Of a stretch of DNA of 64,000 nucleotides, positions 10,038 to 18,894 are shown one piece after another. The stretch is from positions 1,612,001 to 1,676,000 of the forward strand of contig NZ_JAFBCT010000001.1 in the NCBI RefSeq assembly GCF_016907835.1. The letters run 5' to 3'. Numbering within the stretch: position 1 is the first letter of the stretch; each line of letters starts with the position of its first letter. The notes under the pieces are model-generated. The model ran no database searches and was not told where the DNA came from. It worked only from the letters and a program-made list of their open reading frames with translations. A program made the translations under genes and the position numbers. This DNA comes from Agromyces cerinus. Its GTDB lineage: Bacteria; Actinomycetota; Actinomycetes; Actinomycetales; Microbacteriaceae.

Positions 10038-10149
10038 GCGAACCACTCTCCCAGTCGATCGTCGGGCAGGCCGGCCGTGTGCCCTGCCCCGCCGCGTACC
10101 TGAACAGCGCTCACGCGAACCATTCTCCCAGTCGGTCGCCCAGCAGGCG
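10026..10149 (-). repeat. Diverged tandem duplication of the murF end / mraY start junction
   Basis: A 38-nt block at 10034-10071 repeats at 10111-10148 with five mismatches, a 77-nt offset; similarity extends a few bases beyond with an indel. Both copies read CTGGGAGA(A/G)TGGTTCGCGTGA on the minus strand, encoding LGEWFA and a stop. In the mraY-proximal copy the GTG within GCGTGAG is the mraY start, so the ancestral junction was probably a 4-nt GTGA overlap. Confidence 0.75.
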
Positions 10150-11523
10150 GAGACCCGCCGCATTCGACGATTTCACCAATACCGTGTCGCCGGGGCGCAC
10201 GGACGACGTGACGAGGTCGAACGCCTCGTCGGCGGACTCGACGAAGGCGGATTCGCCGTCCCACGAGCCCTCGTTGATCGCCGTGATGTGCAGGCGACGT
10301 GCGCCGGCTCCCACCACGACGAGTTGCGAGATGCCGAGCCGCACCGCGAGCAGTCCGATGCGATCGTGCTCCTCGCCCGAGAACTCCCCGAGCTCGCTCA
10401 TCTCACCGAGCACCGCGATCGTGCGGGCCTCGGGGTTCTTCACCTGCGCGAGCGTCTTCAGCGCGGCCGACATCGAGTCGGGGCTCGCGTTGTAGGCGTC
10501 GTTGATGATCGTGACGCCGTCGCGACCGCCCATGACCTGCATGCGCCAGCGCTCGGCGAGGGTCACTTGCTCGAGCGCGGCGACGACCGCGGCGAGCGGT
10601 ACGCCGAGTTCGACGGATGCCGCGATGGCCGCGAGTGCGTTCATGACGTGGTGCTCCCCCAGCACCGAGAACTGCACCCGTGCAGACTCGCCGCCGGGGA
10701 TCGTCACGGTGAACTCGGTGCCGCGCGCGTGGGCGCGGATGTCGGTCGCCCGGACGTCGGCGGACTCGCCGAATCCGAACCAGATGACGCGCGCCGCGGT
10801 GAGGCCCGCCATGGGCACCACGCGCGGGTCGTCGGCGTTCAGCACCGCGACATCCGTCTCGACGAGGTCGGTGACCATCTCGGACTTGGCCAGCACGGTC
10901 TGCTCGATGCCGCCGAACTCACCGGCGTGGGCGAGGCCGACCTTCAGCACGATGCCGACGTCCGGCCGAGCCATGCGCACCAGCCGTGCGATCTCGCCGA
11001 CGCCCGAGGCGCCCATCTCGGCGACGAGGAACTCGGTCTCGTTCGTGAGCTCGAGCATCGTGATCGGCGCGCCGACCTCGTTGTTGAACGAGGCGCGGGC
11101 AGCGACGGTCGGGCCGACGCGCTCGAGCACCGTGCGCAGGAGGTTCTTCGTGGTCGTCTTGCCGTTCGAGCCGGTGACGCCGACGATGCGCAGTCGCCCG
11201 AGTGCGCGCACCCGGCGCACGACCTCGCTCGCGAGGGCGCCGAGGGCGTCGACCGAGTCGGCGACGACGATCTGCGGCACGGGGAGGTCGAGGGCGTGTT
11301 CGACGATGAGCAGGGCGGCGCCCTGTTCGGCTGCGGCCGGGGCGAAGCGGTGGCCGTCGTCGAACTCGCCGCGCTTGGCGACGAACACGCCGCCCGCGCC
11401 GACCTCTCGGGAGTCGGTCGTCACGACCCCGTCGATGATCGTGTCGGGCGTGGCCTGGGTGGCGTCGAGCCGAAGCGCGCCGGCGGTGGCCGAAGCGATC
11501 TCGGCCAGGGTCATGGCGATCAT
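10111..11523 (-). CDS. murF: UDP-MurNAc-tripeptide--D-Ala-D-Ala ligase MurF
   Basis: MurF adds D-Ala-D-Ala to the UDP-MurNAc tripeptide, the last cytoplasmic step of the stem peptide. The 470-residue protein has the substrate domain ([19 protein letters not shown]), the ATP loop [15 protein letters not shown], the central [13 protein letters not shown] and the C-terminal [13 protein letters not shown] place the start at the ATG at 11523, which overlaps the murE stop as ATGA and gives [15 protein letters not shown]; an ATG three codons further upstream also exists. Its last codons, LGEWFA, contain the sequence used as the mraY ribosome site. Confidence 0.96.
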   Translation of the reverse strand: MIAMTLAEIASATAGALRLDATQATPDTIIDGVVTTDSREVGAGGVFVAKRGEFDDGHRFAPAAAEQGAALLIVEHALDLPVPQIVVADSVDALGALASEVVRRVRALGRLRIVGVTGSNGKTTTKNLLRTVLERVGPTVAARASFNNEVGAPITMLELTNETEFLVAEMGASGVGEIARLVRMARPDVGIVLKVGLAHAGEFGGIEQTVLAKSEMVTDLVETDVAVLNADDPRVVPMAGLTAARVIWFGFGESADVRATDIRAHARGTEFTVTIPGGESARVQFSVLGEHHVMNALAAIAASVELGVPLAAVVAALEQVTLAERWRMQVMGGRDGVTIINDAYNASPDSMSAALKTLAQVKNPEARTIAVLGEMSELGEFSGEEHDRIGLLAVRLGISQLVVVGAGARRLHITAINEGSWDGESAFVESADEAFDLVTSSVRPGDTVLVKSSNAAGLRLLGDRLGEWFA

Positions 11524-13067
11524 GCGAGCCACCCCGCGTCGCGCAGTGCCTGCCGGGAATCGTCTCTTGCGGAGTACGGGATCTTGACGCCCTTCACTTC
11601 GTGGTAGTCCTCGTGACCGGGGCCGGCGTAGAGGATCGCATCGCCGTCGCCCGCCAGGGCGAGCGCGGCGCGGAACGCCTCGCGCGGATCGGCGATCTCG
11701 TGGATCTCGCGGTCGGGAACGGCCTCGCGAGCGCCGGCGATGAGCGCGGCGCGGATCGAGGCCGGGTCTTCGAACCGCGGGTGGAAATCGGTGATGACGA
11801 CCACGTCGGCCCCGCGGGCGGCGATCGCGCCCATCTCTGCGCGCTTCGTGGTGTCGCGGTCGCCGTCGGCGCCGAAGACCATGACGACTCGGCCCGCCGT
11901 CGAACGGCGGATCGCACCGAGGGTCTGCAGGAAGGCGTCGGGGCTGTGGCCGTAGTCGATGTAGACCACCGGACCGCGATCGCCCGAGATGCGCTCTGCA
12001 CGGCCCGGGATGTACGCCTGCACGCCGCCGTCGCGCTCGAGCGCGGCGCCGATGAGGTCGAGGTCGTACCCGGCCTCGGTGAGCATGACGATCGCGAGGG
12101 CGGCGTTGGCGGCCATGTACCAGCCGAGCAGCGGCACCTGGGTCTCGATCCGGCGACCATCGGGGCCGTCAAGTCGGAACGACGTGTGGTCGGCGCCCTC
12201 TTCGAGCACCGTGATGCGCCAGTCGGCCTCGACGCCGTCGACCGAGGCGAGGGTCGTCACGGGGATGCGCGACTCGGCGACGAGGCGACTGCCCCACTCG
12301 GAGTCGACCGTGACCACGCCGCGTCGCGATCGCTCGGGCTGGAACAGCTCGCGCTTCGCCTCGAAGTACTCGTCCATCGAGCTGTAGTCGTCGAGGTGGT
12401 CGTGCGTCAGGTTGGTGAACCCGACCACGTCGAAGACGAGTCCGTCGACGCGGTGGCGCGAGAGCGCCTGCGCGGAGACCTCGATGCCGACAGCGCGCAC
12501 GTCGACCTCGCGCATGCGGGCGAGCAGCGCGTGCAGCTCGCTCGCCTCGGGGGTCGTGAGCGAGCTCGTCACGGCCTCGTCGCCGATGCGCCGCTCGGCC
12601 GTCGACGTGAGGCCGGCCATGATGCCGAGCTGGCGGAGCATGCCGTACAGCAGGTAGACGACGCTCGTCTTGCCGTTGGTGCCGGTGACGGCGAAGAACG
12701 TCGCGGGGTTCTCGGCGGTGCGGTGGATCCACGCCGCGACCTCGCCGAGCGCCGCGCGCACGTCGTCGGTCACGAGGATCGGGAGGCCGGCATCGGCCGC
12801 GCGCTCGGCGCCCGCGGCATCGGTGAGCAGCGCGACGGCGCCCGCCTCACGAGCGGATGCCGCGAAGTCGGCGCCGTGGGCGTTGCGCCCGGGCACCCCG
12901 ACGTACAGGTCGCCGGGCTGCACGCTCTTCGAGGACAGGCCGGCTCCGGTCACCTCGAGACCGTCGATCTCGCCGAGCACGGCGAATCCGAACGCTTCGG
13001 CGAGGCCGGGAAGCGATCGGGGACTCGGGTGCTTCGGCCGGAGAGCCGTGAGAGGCGTTCCGGTCAC
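11520..13067 (-). CDS. murE: UDP-MurNAc-dipeptide--diamino acid ligase MurE
   Basis: MurE adds the third, diamino residue to UDP-MurNAc-L-Ala-D-Glu. The 515-residue protein has GLSSKSVQPGDLYVGVPG near the N-terminus and the ATP loop VTGTNGKTSVVYLL. It also has FTNLTHDHLDDYSSMDEYFEAK and the C-terminal GADGDRDTTKRAEM. Which diamino acid is added (meso-DAP, lysine or diaminobutyrate) cannot be settled by reading; I do not see the DNPR motif of mesoDAP enzymes at its usual place. Microbacteriaceae often use a B-type wall. The GTG start is 13 nt after the ftsI stop and has only a weak ribosome site. Confidence 0.95.
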   Translation of the reverse strand: MTGTPLTALRPKHPSPRSLPGLAEAFGFAVLGEIDGLEVTGAGLSSKSVQPGDLYVGVPGRNAHGADFAASAREAGAVALLTDAAGAERAADAGLPILVTDDVRAALGEVAAWIHRTAENPATFFAVTGTNGKTSVVYLLYGMLRQLGIMAGLTSTAERRIGDEAVTSSLTTPEASELHALLARMREVDVRAVGIEVSAQALSRHRVDGLVFDVVGFTNLTHDHLDDYSSMDEYFEAKRELFQPERSRRGVVTVDSEWGSRLVAESRIPVTTLASVDGVEADWRITVLEEGADHTSFRLDGPDGRRIETQVPLLGWYMAANAALAIVMLTEAGYDLDLIGAALERDGGVQAYIPGRAERISGDRGPVVYIDYGHSPDAFLQTLGAIRRSTAGRVVMVFGADGDRDTTKRAEMGAIAARGADVVVITDFHPRFEDPASIRAALIAGAREAVPDREIHEIADPREAFRAALALAGDGDAILYAGPGHEDYHEVKGVKIPYSARDDSRQALRDAGWLA

Positions 13068-13080
13068 GAACCCAACTTTC

Positions 13081-14889
13081 TCACCAGGTGGCTGGCAGCT
13101 CGGGCGCCGGGGCGCCGGATGGAACGGTCCGGTACTTCTTCAGCACCTGGCTCATCACCTCTTGGAAGACGGGAGCGGATGCGGCGGACGAATTCATCTT
13201 AACGGGATTCATGATGCTCACCGAAACGACGAACTGCGGATCGTCCGCCGGAGCGAACCCCGAGACCGAGACGAGGTACTCCTTGCGGTAGCCGCCCTTG
13301 CCGTCGGGGAACTGGGCGGTGCCGGTCTTCGCGGCGACCCGGTAGCCCGGAATGTTCCACTCGTCGGAGAGCCAGGCGTCCTGGTAGACGCGCTCGAGCA
13401 TCTGGCTCGTCTCCGACGCGGCTTCGGCCGAGATCACCCGCTCGCCCTTCGACGGGGCCGGCGTCGCAGTGCCGTCCTCGTTGATGCATCTGTCGACGAG
13501 GCTGACCGGCATGCGCACGCCGCCGTTCGCGATGGTCTGGTAGACACTCGCGATCTGCACCGCGGTCGTGGTCAACCCCTGGCCGAACATCGTCGCGTAC
13601 TTGGTCTGGTTGTCCCAGTCCTCGTCGGGGTCGCCGTGCAGGTCGCCCGGCTCCTCCGCGAGGAATCCGACCTCGGTCGGGCTGCCGAGGCCGAACTTCA
13701 GCATGTCGTCGTAGCGGGCCCGGTCGGTCATCAGTTCGCCGAACTGCGACATCCCCGTGTTCGAGGACTCGATGAGCACGCCGGTGAGTGTCAGCGGCAG
13801 GTCTTCGTGGCTCGAGCTGTCGTTGATGTTCGCCCCGTTGGGGAACACGATGCGGTAGGGCGCCGTGATCTTGCTGAAGGGATCGGCGAGGCCCGCGTTG
13901 ATCACGGATGCCGCGGTGAGCGCCTTGAACGTCGAGCCGGGCTCGAAGGGCGCGGTGAACGAGCGGGAGCCTCGATCCTCCTCGTCGGTCGCGGACGGCT
14001 TGTTCGGGTCGACCGTCGGCACGTCGGCGACCGCGAGGAGTCGCCCGGTCTTCGCCTCCATGACGGTCACGGTCGCCCACTCGGCGCCGACCTCCTGCAC
14101 CCGGGCCTCGGCGATGCGCTGCACGGCCCACTGCAGGTCGGTGTCGATCGTGAGCTGCAGCATGCCGCCGTCATGGGCCTGCTTGTGCACGATCTCGGTG
14201 CCGGGGATCTTCACCCAGTCCTGGAGGCTGTGCAGGTAGCTGACCTTGCCGTTCTCACTCGCGAGGCATTCGTCCTCGGAGCGTTCGAGGCCGGCGACGG
14301 GTTCGCCGTCGGGGTCGACCCAGCCCACGAGATTGCCGGCGACGGCACCGTTGGGGTACCGACGACTCGGGTGATCATCGGCGTACACCCACGGGATGTC
14401 GAGCGCCTTCACCTTCTCGTAGGTCTCGGTGTCGACGAGTTTGGCGACGTAGGCGTAGTCCGCGTTCGGGTCTTCAGCGAGCTCGGCGGAGATGATGCCC
14501 TCCACCTGGTCGCCGGTCAGTCCGACCACTTCGCCGAGCTCCGCCGCGAGTTCGGGCATCGGCACGACGACGTCCTTCGTCTTGTCGGGGTTGTCGGGAT
14601 CGGGTACTTCGCGCTCGACGATCGCCTTCGACGCCTGCTTCGGCGACAGCACGATGTCGTACCGCATCACGCTGTCGGCGAGCACCTTGCCGTTCGCATC
14701 GACGATGTCGCCACGTGATCCCCAGACGGTGACCGGCTCCGAACGTGCGTCCTGCGCCTGCTCGTTGAGCTCGGCCGCACGGACGATCTGGATGTCGACG
14801 AGGCGGACGACGAAGACGCCGACCAGGGCCAGGAGCACTGCGGCGGAGAGCAGGATCCGCCGCATCGGGTGGCGGCTGGTGCGGTTCAT
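13081..14889 (-). CDS. ftsI: Septal transpeptidase FtsI (PBP3, class B PBP)
   Basis: This class B penicillin-binding protein cross-links septal peptidoglycan as the partner of FtsW. The 602-residue protein has one N-terminal membrane anchor (about 11-31) and a dimerisation domain. Its transpeptidase domain has all three active-site motifs: STFK at 319-322, SSN at 375-377 and KTG at 521-523 (AAKTGTAQFPDG). The C-terminus ends in PELPATW. The ATG start follows the ftsL-like gene by 29 nt. It lies between the ftsL-like gene and murE, as expected. Confidence 0.96.
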   Translation of the reverse strand: MNRTSRHPMRRILLSAAVLLALVGVFVVRLVDIQIVRAAELNEQAQDARSEPVTVWGSRGDIVDANGKVLADSVMRYDIVLSPKQASKAIVEREVPDPDNPDKTKDVVVPMPELAAELGEVVGLTGDQVEGIISAELAEDPNADYAYVAKLVDTETYEKVKALDIPWVYADDHPSRRYPNGAVAGNLVGWVDPDGEPVAGLERSEDECLASENGKVSYLHSLQDWVKIPGTEIVHKQAHDGGMLQLTIDTDLQWAVQRIAEARVQEVGAEWATVTVMEAKTGRLLAVADVPTVDPNKPSATDEEDRGSRSFTAPFEPGSTFKALTAASVINAGLADPFSKITAPYRIVFPNGANINDSSSHEDLPLTLTGVLIESSNTGMSQFGELMTDRARYDDMLKFGLGSPTEVGFLAEEPGDLHGDPDEDWDNQTKYATMFGQGLTTTAVQIASVYQTIANGGVRMPVSLVDRCINEDGTATPAPSKGERVISAEAASETSQMLERVYQDAWLSDEWNIPGYRVAAKTGTAQFPDGKGGYRKEYLVSVSGFAPADDPQFVVSVSIMNPVKMNSSAASAPVFQEVMSQVLKKYRTVPSGAPAPELPATW

Positions 14890-14918
14890 CGAGTGGGTCC
14901 TCGCAAGCGGTAGAACGG

Positions 14919-15509
14919 TCAGTGCGTGGCGGGCGTCGGCAGTCCGCCGTCGACAGGCGCCGCCGGAGCCCCCGCAGGAGCCCCGGGTGTCGCACCATCA
15001 GCCCGACCGGGAGTTCCTCCGGTCGGAGTCTCCCCCGCCTGTGCCTTGCCGGTCGACGGCACGCCGTCGATCAGCGCATTCGGGACGAGCGGCGCGGACG
15101 CCCCGGCACCGCCTTCGGCCGCCTTCGGCTCGCCGAGCACGGCGCCGTCGGAGAGTCGGAGATAGACGGGGTCCGAGTTCGGCACCATGCCGAGCCCCTC
15201 GGCCTTCGTGGCGAGGAACTGGGGCGACTCGACGCGGTCGAGGTCTTCGGAGAGCTTCTGCTCGTCGCGGGTGAGCGTCGTCTGCTGCATCTGCAGCGCA
15301 TCGATCTCGTACGCTCCCTGCGTCACCGCGATCGAGAGCAGGAGCTGCGCCACGATGATGACCGCCACGCCGCCGAGCGCGATGACCGCGTATGCGAGCC
15401 TCGGCTTCGACCGAGGCGCTCGTTCGGGCGCCGGGCGGAGCCGTCGCTGCGGGCGCTCGGGACCGACCCGCCGGGGGGCGGGGAGGGACTGGGCCTGCAC
15501 GGCGCTCAT
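14919..15509 (-). CDS. FtsL-like divisome protein with Pro/Ala/Gly tail
   Basis: This 196-residue bitopic protein sits where ftsL normally does, between rsmH and ftsI. It has a basic cytosolic N-terminus (about 1-38), one transmembrane helix (about 40-62) and a short coiled coil (IDALQMQQTTLTRDEQKLSEDLDR, about 69-92). The block SPQFLATKAEGLGMVPNSDP, typical of actinobacterial FtsL-like proteins, follows. Residues from about 125 on are low-complexity Ala, Gly, Pro and Thr, unusual for FtsL, which normally ends soon after the coiled coil. The ATG overlaps the rsmH stop as ATGA. Position and layout, rather than sequence identity, support the call. Confidence 0.82.
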   Translation of the reverse strand: MSAVQAQSLPAPRRVGPERPQRRLRPAPERAPRSKPRLAYAVIALGGVAVIIVAQLLLSIAVTQGAYEIDALQMQQTTLTRDEQKLSEDLDRVESPQFLATKAEGLGMVPNSDPVYLRLSDGAVLGEPKAAEGGAGASAPLVPNALIDGVPSTGKAQAGETPTGGTPGRADGATPGAPAGAPAAPVDGGLPTPATH

Positions 15510-16459
15510 GACGGCCTCCGCACGCGCTCAGCGGCACGGAGCCGCACGGGCTTGGCCCTCGGGTTCTCCGCCTGCTCGTCTTCGCTCGCGAGTTCGGCGC
15601 CCCGCACCAGGAGTTTGAACTCGGGCCGGTGCTCGGGCAGCTCCATCGGCAGGCCGGCCGGAGCCGACGAGCTCGACGCTGCGGCGAGCGAACGCTTGAC
15701 GATCCGATCCTCGAGCGACTGGTAGGCCAGTACGACGATGCGGCCGCCGACGGCGATGGTGTCGAGCGCGGCGGGCATCGCCCGCTCGAGCACCGAGAGC
15801 TCCTCGTTGACCTCGATGCGCAGCGCCTGGAACACCCGCTTTGCGGGGTGACCCTGCCGCTGGATCGCGACCGGGGTCGCCGCCTGGATGATGGCGACGA
15901 GCTCGGCCGAACGCGTGATCGGGGCCTCCGCTCGCGCCCGCACGATCGCCCTCGCGTAGCGCGCGGCGAGCTTCTCCTCGCCGTAGTCGAGGAAGATCCG
16001 GCGAAGCTCCTCTTCGCTCTCCTCTGCGATCACATCGGCCGCGGTGCGGCCGCTCGTGAAGTCCATGCGCATGTCGAGCGGCGCATCCTTCGAGTAGGCG
16101 AAGCCGCGCTCGGCGCGGTCGAGCTGGAGCGAGGAGACGCCGAGGTCGAAGAGCACGCCCTGCACCTCGCGGAACCCCTCGCTGCGAACGGCCTCGACGA
16201 TGCCGTCGTAGACCGTGTGCACGAATCGGGCACGGTCGCCGAACTTCGCGAGTCGCTCGCGGGCGATGCCGAGTGCGTCGGTGTCGCGATCGAGTCCGAT
16301 GACCGTGAGCTTCGGGAAGTGCTCGAGGAACGCGGCGGTGTGGCCGCCCATGCCGAGGGTCGCGTCGACCATCACGGCGCCGTCGGCCTCGAGGGCCGGG
16401 GCCAGGAGTTCGAGCGTGCGCTCGAGCATGACCGGGGTGTGAATGCGTTCGATGTCCAT
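15506..16459 (-). CDS. rsmH: 16S rRNA m4C1402 methyltransferase RsmH (MraW)
   Basis: RsmH methylates N4 of C1402 in 16S rRNA using S-adenosylmethionine. The 317-residue protein begins MDIERIHTPVMLERTLELL. It has the AdoMet loop MVDATLGMGGHTAAFLE, VIGLDRDTDAL, GVLFDLGVSSLQLDRAERGF, PLDMRMD and HPAKRVFQALRIEVNEEL. I start at the ATG at 16459, which has AGGCGGA a few bases upstream; a longer in-frame extension reaching 16528 is Arg/Pro-rich and unlike the family. It is the second gene of the dcw operon, 103 nt after mraZ. Confidence 0.96.
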   Translation of the reverse strand: MDIERIHTPVMLERTLELLAPALEADGAVMVDATLGMGGHTAAFLEHFPKLTVIGLDRDTDALGIARERLAKFGDRARFVHTVYDGIVEAVRSEGFREVQGVLFDLGVSSLQLDRAERGFAYSKDAPLDMRMDFTSGRTAADVIAEESEEELRRIFLDYGEEKLAARYARAIVRARAEAPITRSAELVAIIQAATPVAIQRQGHPAKRVFQALRIEVNEELSVLERAMPAALDTIAVGGRIVVLAYQSLEDRIVKRSLAAASSSSAPAGLPMELPEHRPEFKLLVRGAELASEDEQAENPRAKPVRLRAAERVRRPS

Positions 16460-16562
16460 GATTCCGCCTTGCCTTCGTGGCCTCGGGTTCCGATCCCCAT
16501 CCGTTCGTCCTGATGCGGGGAAGTGCACCAGGCGCGGCCGGCTGGGGGTCGGAGCCCGAGGA

Positions 16563-16994
16563 CTAGAAGAGTCCGGGGATCACCTCCTCCGCCGTGTCCG
16601 CGAAGGCCGCCTCTTGCTCGGCGAGGTAGCTCGCCCATGCCGTCGCGTCCCAGATCTCCACCCGGCTGCCCGTTCCGATGACCGTGAGGTCGCGGTCGAG
16701 GCCCGCGTAGGCGCGGAGCGTGGCGGGGATGGTGACGCGATGCTGCTTGTCGGGGGTCTCCGCGGAAGCCCCCGAGAGGAAGACGCGCATGTAGTCGCGC
16801 GCCTGCTTGCTCGTTACCGGGGCTTGGCGGATCTTGTCGCTCATGCTCTCGAACTCCCGCGCGCTGAACACGTAGATGCAGTGTTCCTGCCCGCGCGTGA
16901 GCACGAGACCGCTCGAGAGCTCCTCCCGGAATTTCGCCGGAAGAATGACGCGGCCCTTCTCATCGAGCTTTGGTTCATAGCTACCGAGGAACAC
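16563..16994 (-). CDS. mraZ: Transcriptional regulator MraZ
   Basis: MraZ is a ring-forming AbrB-fold DNA-binding protein that controls the dcw operon it heads. The 143-residue length is exactly typical. Two SpoVT/AbrB-like repeats are visible: [20 protein letters not shown] and later [19 protein letters not shown] chose the GTG giving VFLGSYEP; another GTG precedes it directly, and frames further upstream encode promoter sequence. GGAGGAAAGGGGG precedes the start. The promoter 40-70 nt upstream carries four repeats of the kind MraZ is known to bind, so negative autoregulation is likely. Confidence 0.96.
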   Translation of the reverse strand: MFLGSYEPKLDEKGRVILPAKFREELSSGLVLTRGQEHCIYVFSAREFESMSDKIRQAPVTSKQARDYMRVFLSGASAETPDKQHRVTIPATLRAYAGLDRDLTVIGTGSRVEIWDATAWASYLAEQEAAFADTAEEVIPGLF

Positions 16995-17022
16995 CACACC
17001 ACCCCCTTTCCTCCGGCCAGAA

Positions 17023-17057
17023 TCCAGGTGACCCCACTTTACTCCACTCTCATCCAC
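17023..17057 (-). promoter_or_regulatory. MraZ-type operator: four repeats spaced 10 bp
   Basis: On the minus strand GTGGA (17053-17057), GTGGA (17043-17047), GTGGG (17033-17037) and CTGGA (17023-17027) recur with an exact 10-bp period, on one helix face. Two lie in the promoter spacer, one on the -10 box and one at the start point. MraZ of other bacteria binds TGGG-type direct repeats with 5-nt gaps, so this arrangement fits repression by the first gene product. Confidence 0.75.
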
Positions 17058-17064
17058 CAATCAA
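17036..17064 (-). promoter_or_regulatory. Main dcw promoter (-35 TTGATT, 17-nt spacer, -10 TAAAGT)
   Basis: On the minus strand TTGATT (17059-17064) and TAAAGT (17036-17041) are separated by exactly 17 nt, a good sigma-A-like promoter. Transcription would begin near 17029, about 35 nt before the mraZ start. Confidence 0.7.
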
Positions 17065-17303
17065 CGACATTCGCGCATCGTGGCGTGTCATCGCATGAGC
17101 GTGCCCCGTGAATACAGGGATCAAGCGGGTGGAGTGGAGTGGAGGGATCCGGCGCGAACGATCGCCATGGCCGATGCGAACGGCACATTCAGGCAGCGGA
17201 TGCCGCGCAGCGCGCCGGGCTGAGACGGCGGAGTGCCGCCCGGGCGCACGAAAAACGGGCCGATCCGAAGATCGACCCGTTCAGGTGGTGCGAAGTGGAG
17301 GGA
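17065..17303. other. Non-coding stretch between the dcw promoter and DUF3040
   Basis: No gene is recognisable here. It holds the tail-to-head space between the dcw promoter and the DUF3040 stop, with the DUF3040 terminator at its right end. The run GTGGAGTGGAGTGGAGG at 17129-17145 repeats GTGGA every 5 nt in the plus orientation, opposite to the MraZ repeats. Confidence 0.5.
17249..17281 (-). terminator. Rho-independent terminator of the DUF3040 gene
   Basis: On the minus strand a 12-bp stem (17254-17265 with 17270-17281, one G-U pair) closes a TTCG tetraloop and runs into five T residues. Confidence 0.85.
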
Positions 17304-17693
17304 TCAGCCCTGGCCGTCTTGGCGGCGATCCCAACGCTCGTTCATGCGGTCCATGAAGCTGCCGCCCGTGATGCCGCGACCGCGTCGATTCGCGGCCGGC
17401 GCCTCTGCGGGGGCGGCGGTTGCTGCGCCGCGTTTGGACGGGGTGATCGCGACGAGCACCCCGGCGAACATGAGGGCGAAGCCGACGACCCCGATGATGA
17501 GGAGTTGCGAGGCCACGCCCGCGATCAGCGCGCCCGCGCCGGCGACGGCGAGCAGCACTCCGAGCACGATGGCCCGGTAGTTCGGCCGTCGACCACGAAC
17601 ACCGCCGACCGCTTGCACGAAGTCGGCGTCATTGCGATAGAGGTTCCGCTCCATCTCCTCGAGAAGACGTTGCTCCTGCTCCGAAAGCGGCAT
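17304..17693 (-). CDS. DUF3040 membrane protein
   Basis: This small actinobacterial membrane protein (129 residues) has the DUF3040 hallmark N-terminus MPLSEQEQRLLEEMERNLY, then VGGVRGRRPNYRAIVLG. Two transmembrane helices follow (about 41-62 and 64-83). The cytosolic tail is basic and ends NERWDRRQDGQG. Its function is unknown; it is often found near dcw clusters. It has its own ribosome site (AGGGG) and a strong terminator, so it appears to be a single-gene unit. Confidence 0.85.
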   Translation of the reverse strand: MPLSEQEQRLLEEMERNLYRNDADFVQAVGGVRGRRPNYRAIVLGVLLAVAGAGALIAGVASQLLIIGVVGFALMFAGVLVAITPSKRGAATAAPAEAPAANRRGRGITGGSFMDRMNERWDRRQDGQG

Positions 17694-17755
17694 CTCATTC
17701 CCCTCAGGCTCGGGATCGACGCATCCGAGTCCATTCTAGCCCTGCTCAGCCTCGC

Positions 17756-17761
17756 TAGGCT
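17756..17761 (+). promoter_or_regulatory. -10 box TAGGCT, 6 nt before the polyprenyl synthase start
   Basis: TAGGCT ends 6 nt before the GTG at 17768, so transcription should begin at or next to the start codon (leaderless). Confidence 0.5.
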
Positions 17762-17767
17762 AGGCGG

Positions 17768-18880
17768 GTGGCTCACGGTTCCCGACTGGTCGATATGGTG
17801 CACGAACGCATCGAGGATTTCCTCGCCGAACGCACTTCCATTCTCCGCGAGATCAGCCCCGACCTCGAACCGCTCGACGCGTTCTCAAGGCGGTTTCTCA
17901 GCGGAGGCAAGCGCTTCCGGGCGCTGTTCTGCTATTGGGGCTGGGAAGCGATCGGCGGGCGCGGTTTCGACCCGTTCGCCGCCGAGGGCGGGCGCGACAG
18001 GTTCCCCGTCGTCTCCGCCGCCGCCGCGCTCGAGCTCTTCCACGCCGCGGCGCTGCTCCACGACGACATCATCGACAACTCCGACACCCGACGAGGCGCC
18101 CCCTCGGGGCATCGCCTCTTCGAGCAGTTGCACGCGGATTCGGGCTGGGCGGGTTCGGCACCCGAGTTCGGTCGCGCATCGGCGATCCTGCTCGGCGACC
18201 TGCTGCTCGGGTGGAGCGACGAACTGCTCGACGAGGGGCTCGCGGCGCTCCCCGACCGCGACGCCGCACGCCGGGCGCGCTCGGAGTTCATGCGCATGCG
18301 CACCGAGGTCACGGCCGGTCAGTACCTCGACATCCTCGAGGAGCGCGCGTGGCGGAGCCAGGCCGAATCGGAGCAGCGGCTCCGCGCCGAGCGCGTCATC
18401 GTCTACAAGTCGGCGAAGTACAGCGTGGAGGCGCCGCTCGTGATCGGCGGCGCAATCGCCGGCGCCTCGGCCGCGCAGTTCGATTCGCTCCGCGCGTTCG
18501 GCCTGCCGCTCGGCATCGCCTACCAGTTGCGCGACGACCTGCTCGGCGTGTTCGGCGACCCAGAGGTCACGGGCAAGCCGAGCGGCGACGACCTCCGCGA
18601 GGGCAAGCGCACCATGCTCATCGCGATCGCCCGCGAGCGACTCGCACCCGGCCAGCGCCGTCTGCTCGACGAACTCCTCGGAGATCCCGAGCTCGCGCCC
18701 GAACAGGTCAGGATGCTGCAGCAGACCATCCGCGAATGCGGCGCCGTCGACGAGGTCGAGGCACTCATCACCTCGAACGTCGCCAAGGCCGCAGAGGCGC
18801 TCGAGGCCGCGCCGATCAGCAGGGACGCCCGCGCCGAACTCGGCTCGCTTGCACGGGCGGTCACCCGCCGCACGAGCTGA
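17768..18880 (+). CDS. Polyprenyl diphosphate synthase
   Basis: This trans-isoprenyl diphosphate synthase condenses IPP with an allylic diphosphate, probably to geranylgeranyl diphosphate or a longer chain for menaquinone or carotenoids. The 370-residue protein has SGGKRFRALFCYWGWEA, the first Asp-rich motif in LLHDDIIDNSDTRRG and the second region YQLRDDLLGVFGD, then GKPSGDDLREGKRT. The second motif reads DDLLG rather than DDxxD, as in several actinobacterial homologues. The GTG start lacks a ribosome site but has a -10 box 6 nt upstream. From memory, its position before an Rv2175c-like gene matches M. tuberculosis Rv2173 (idsA2). Product chain length cannot be read. Confidence 0.9.
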   Translation: MAHGSRLVDMVHERIEDFLAERTSILREISPDLEPLDAFSRRFLSGGKRFRALFCYWGWEAIGGRGFDPFAAEGGRDRFPVVSAAAALELFHAAALLHDDIIDNSDTRRGAPSGHRLFEQLHADSGWAGSAPEFGRASAILLGDLLLGWSDELLDEGLAALPDRDAARRARSEFMRMRTEVTAGQYLDILEERAWRSQAESEQRLRAERVIVYKSAKYSVEAPLVIGGAIAGASAAQFDSLRAFGLPLGIAYQLRDDLLGVFGDPEVTGKPSGDDLREGKRTMLIAIARERLAPGQRRLLDELLGDPELAPEQVRMLQQTIRECGAVDEVEALITSNVAKAAEALEAAPISRDARAELGSLARAVTRRTS

Positions 18881-18894
18881 CGCGGTTCAGCGGT

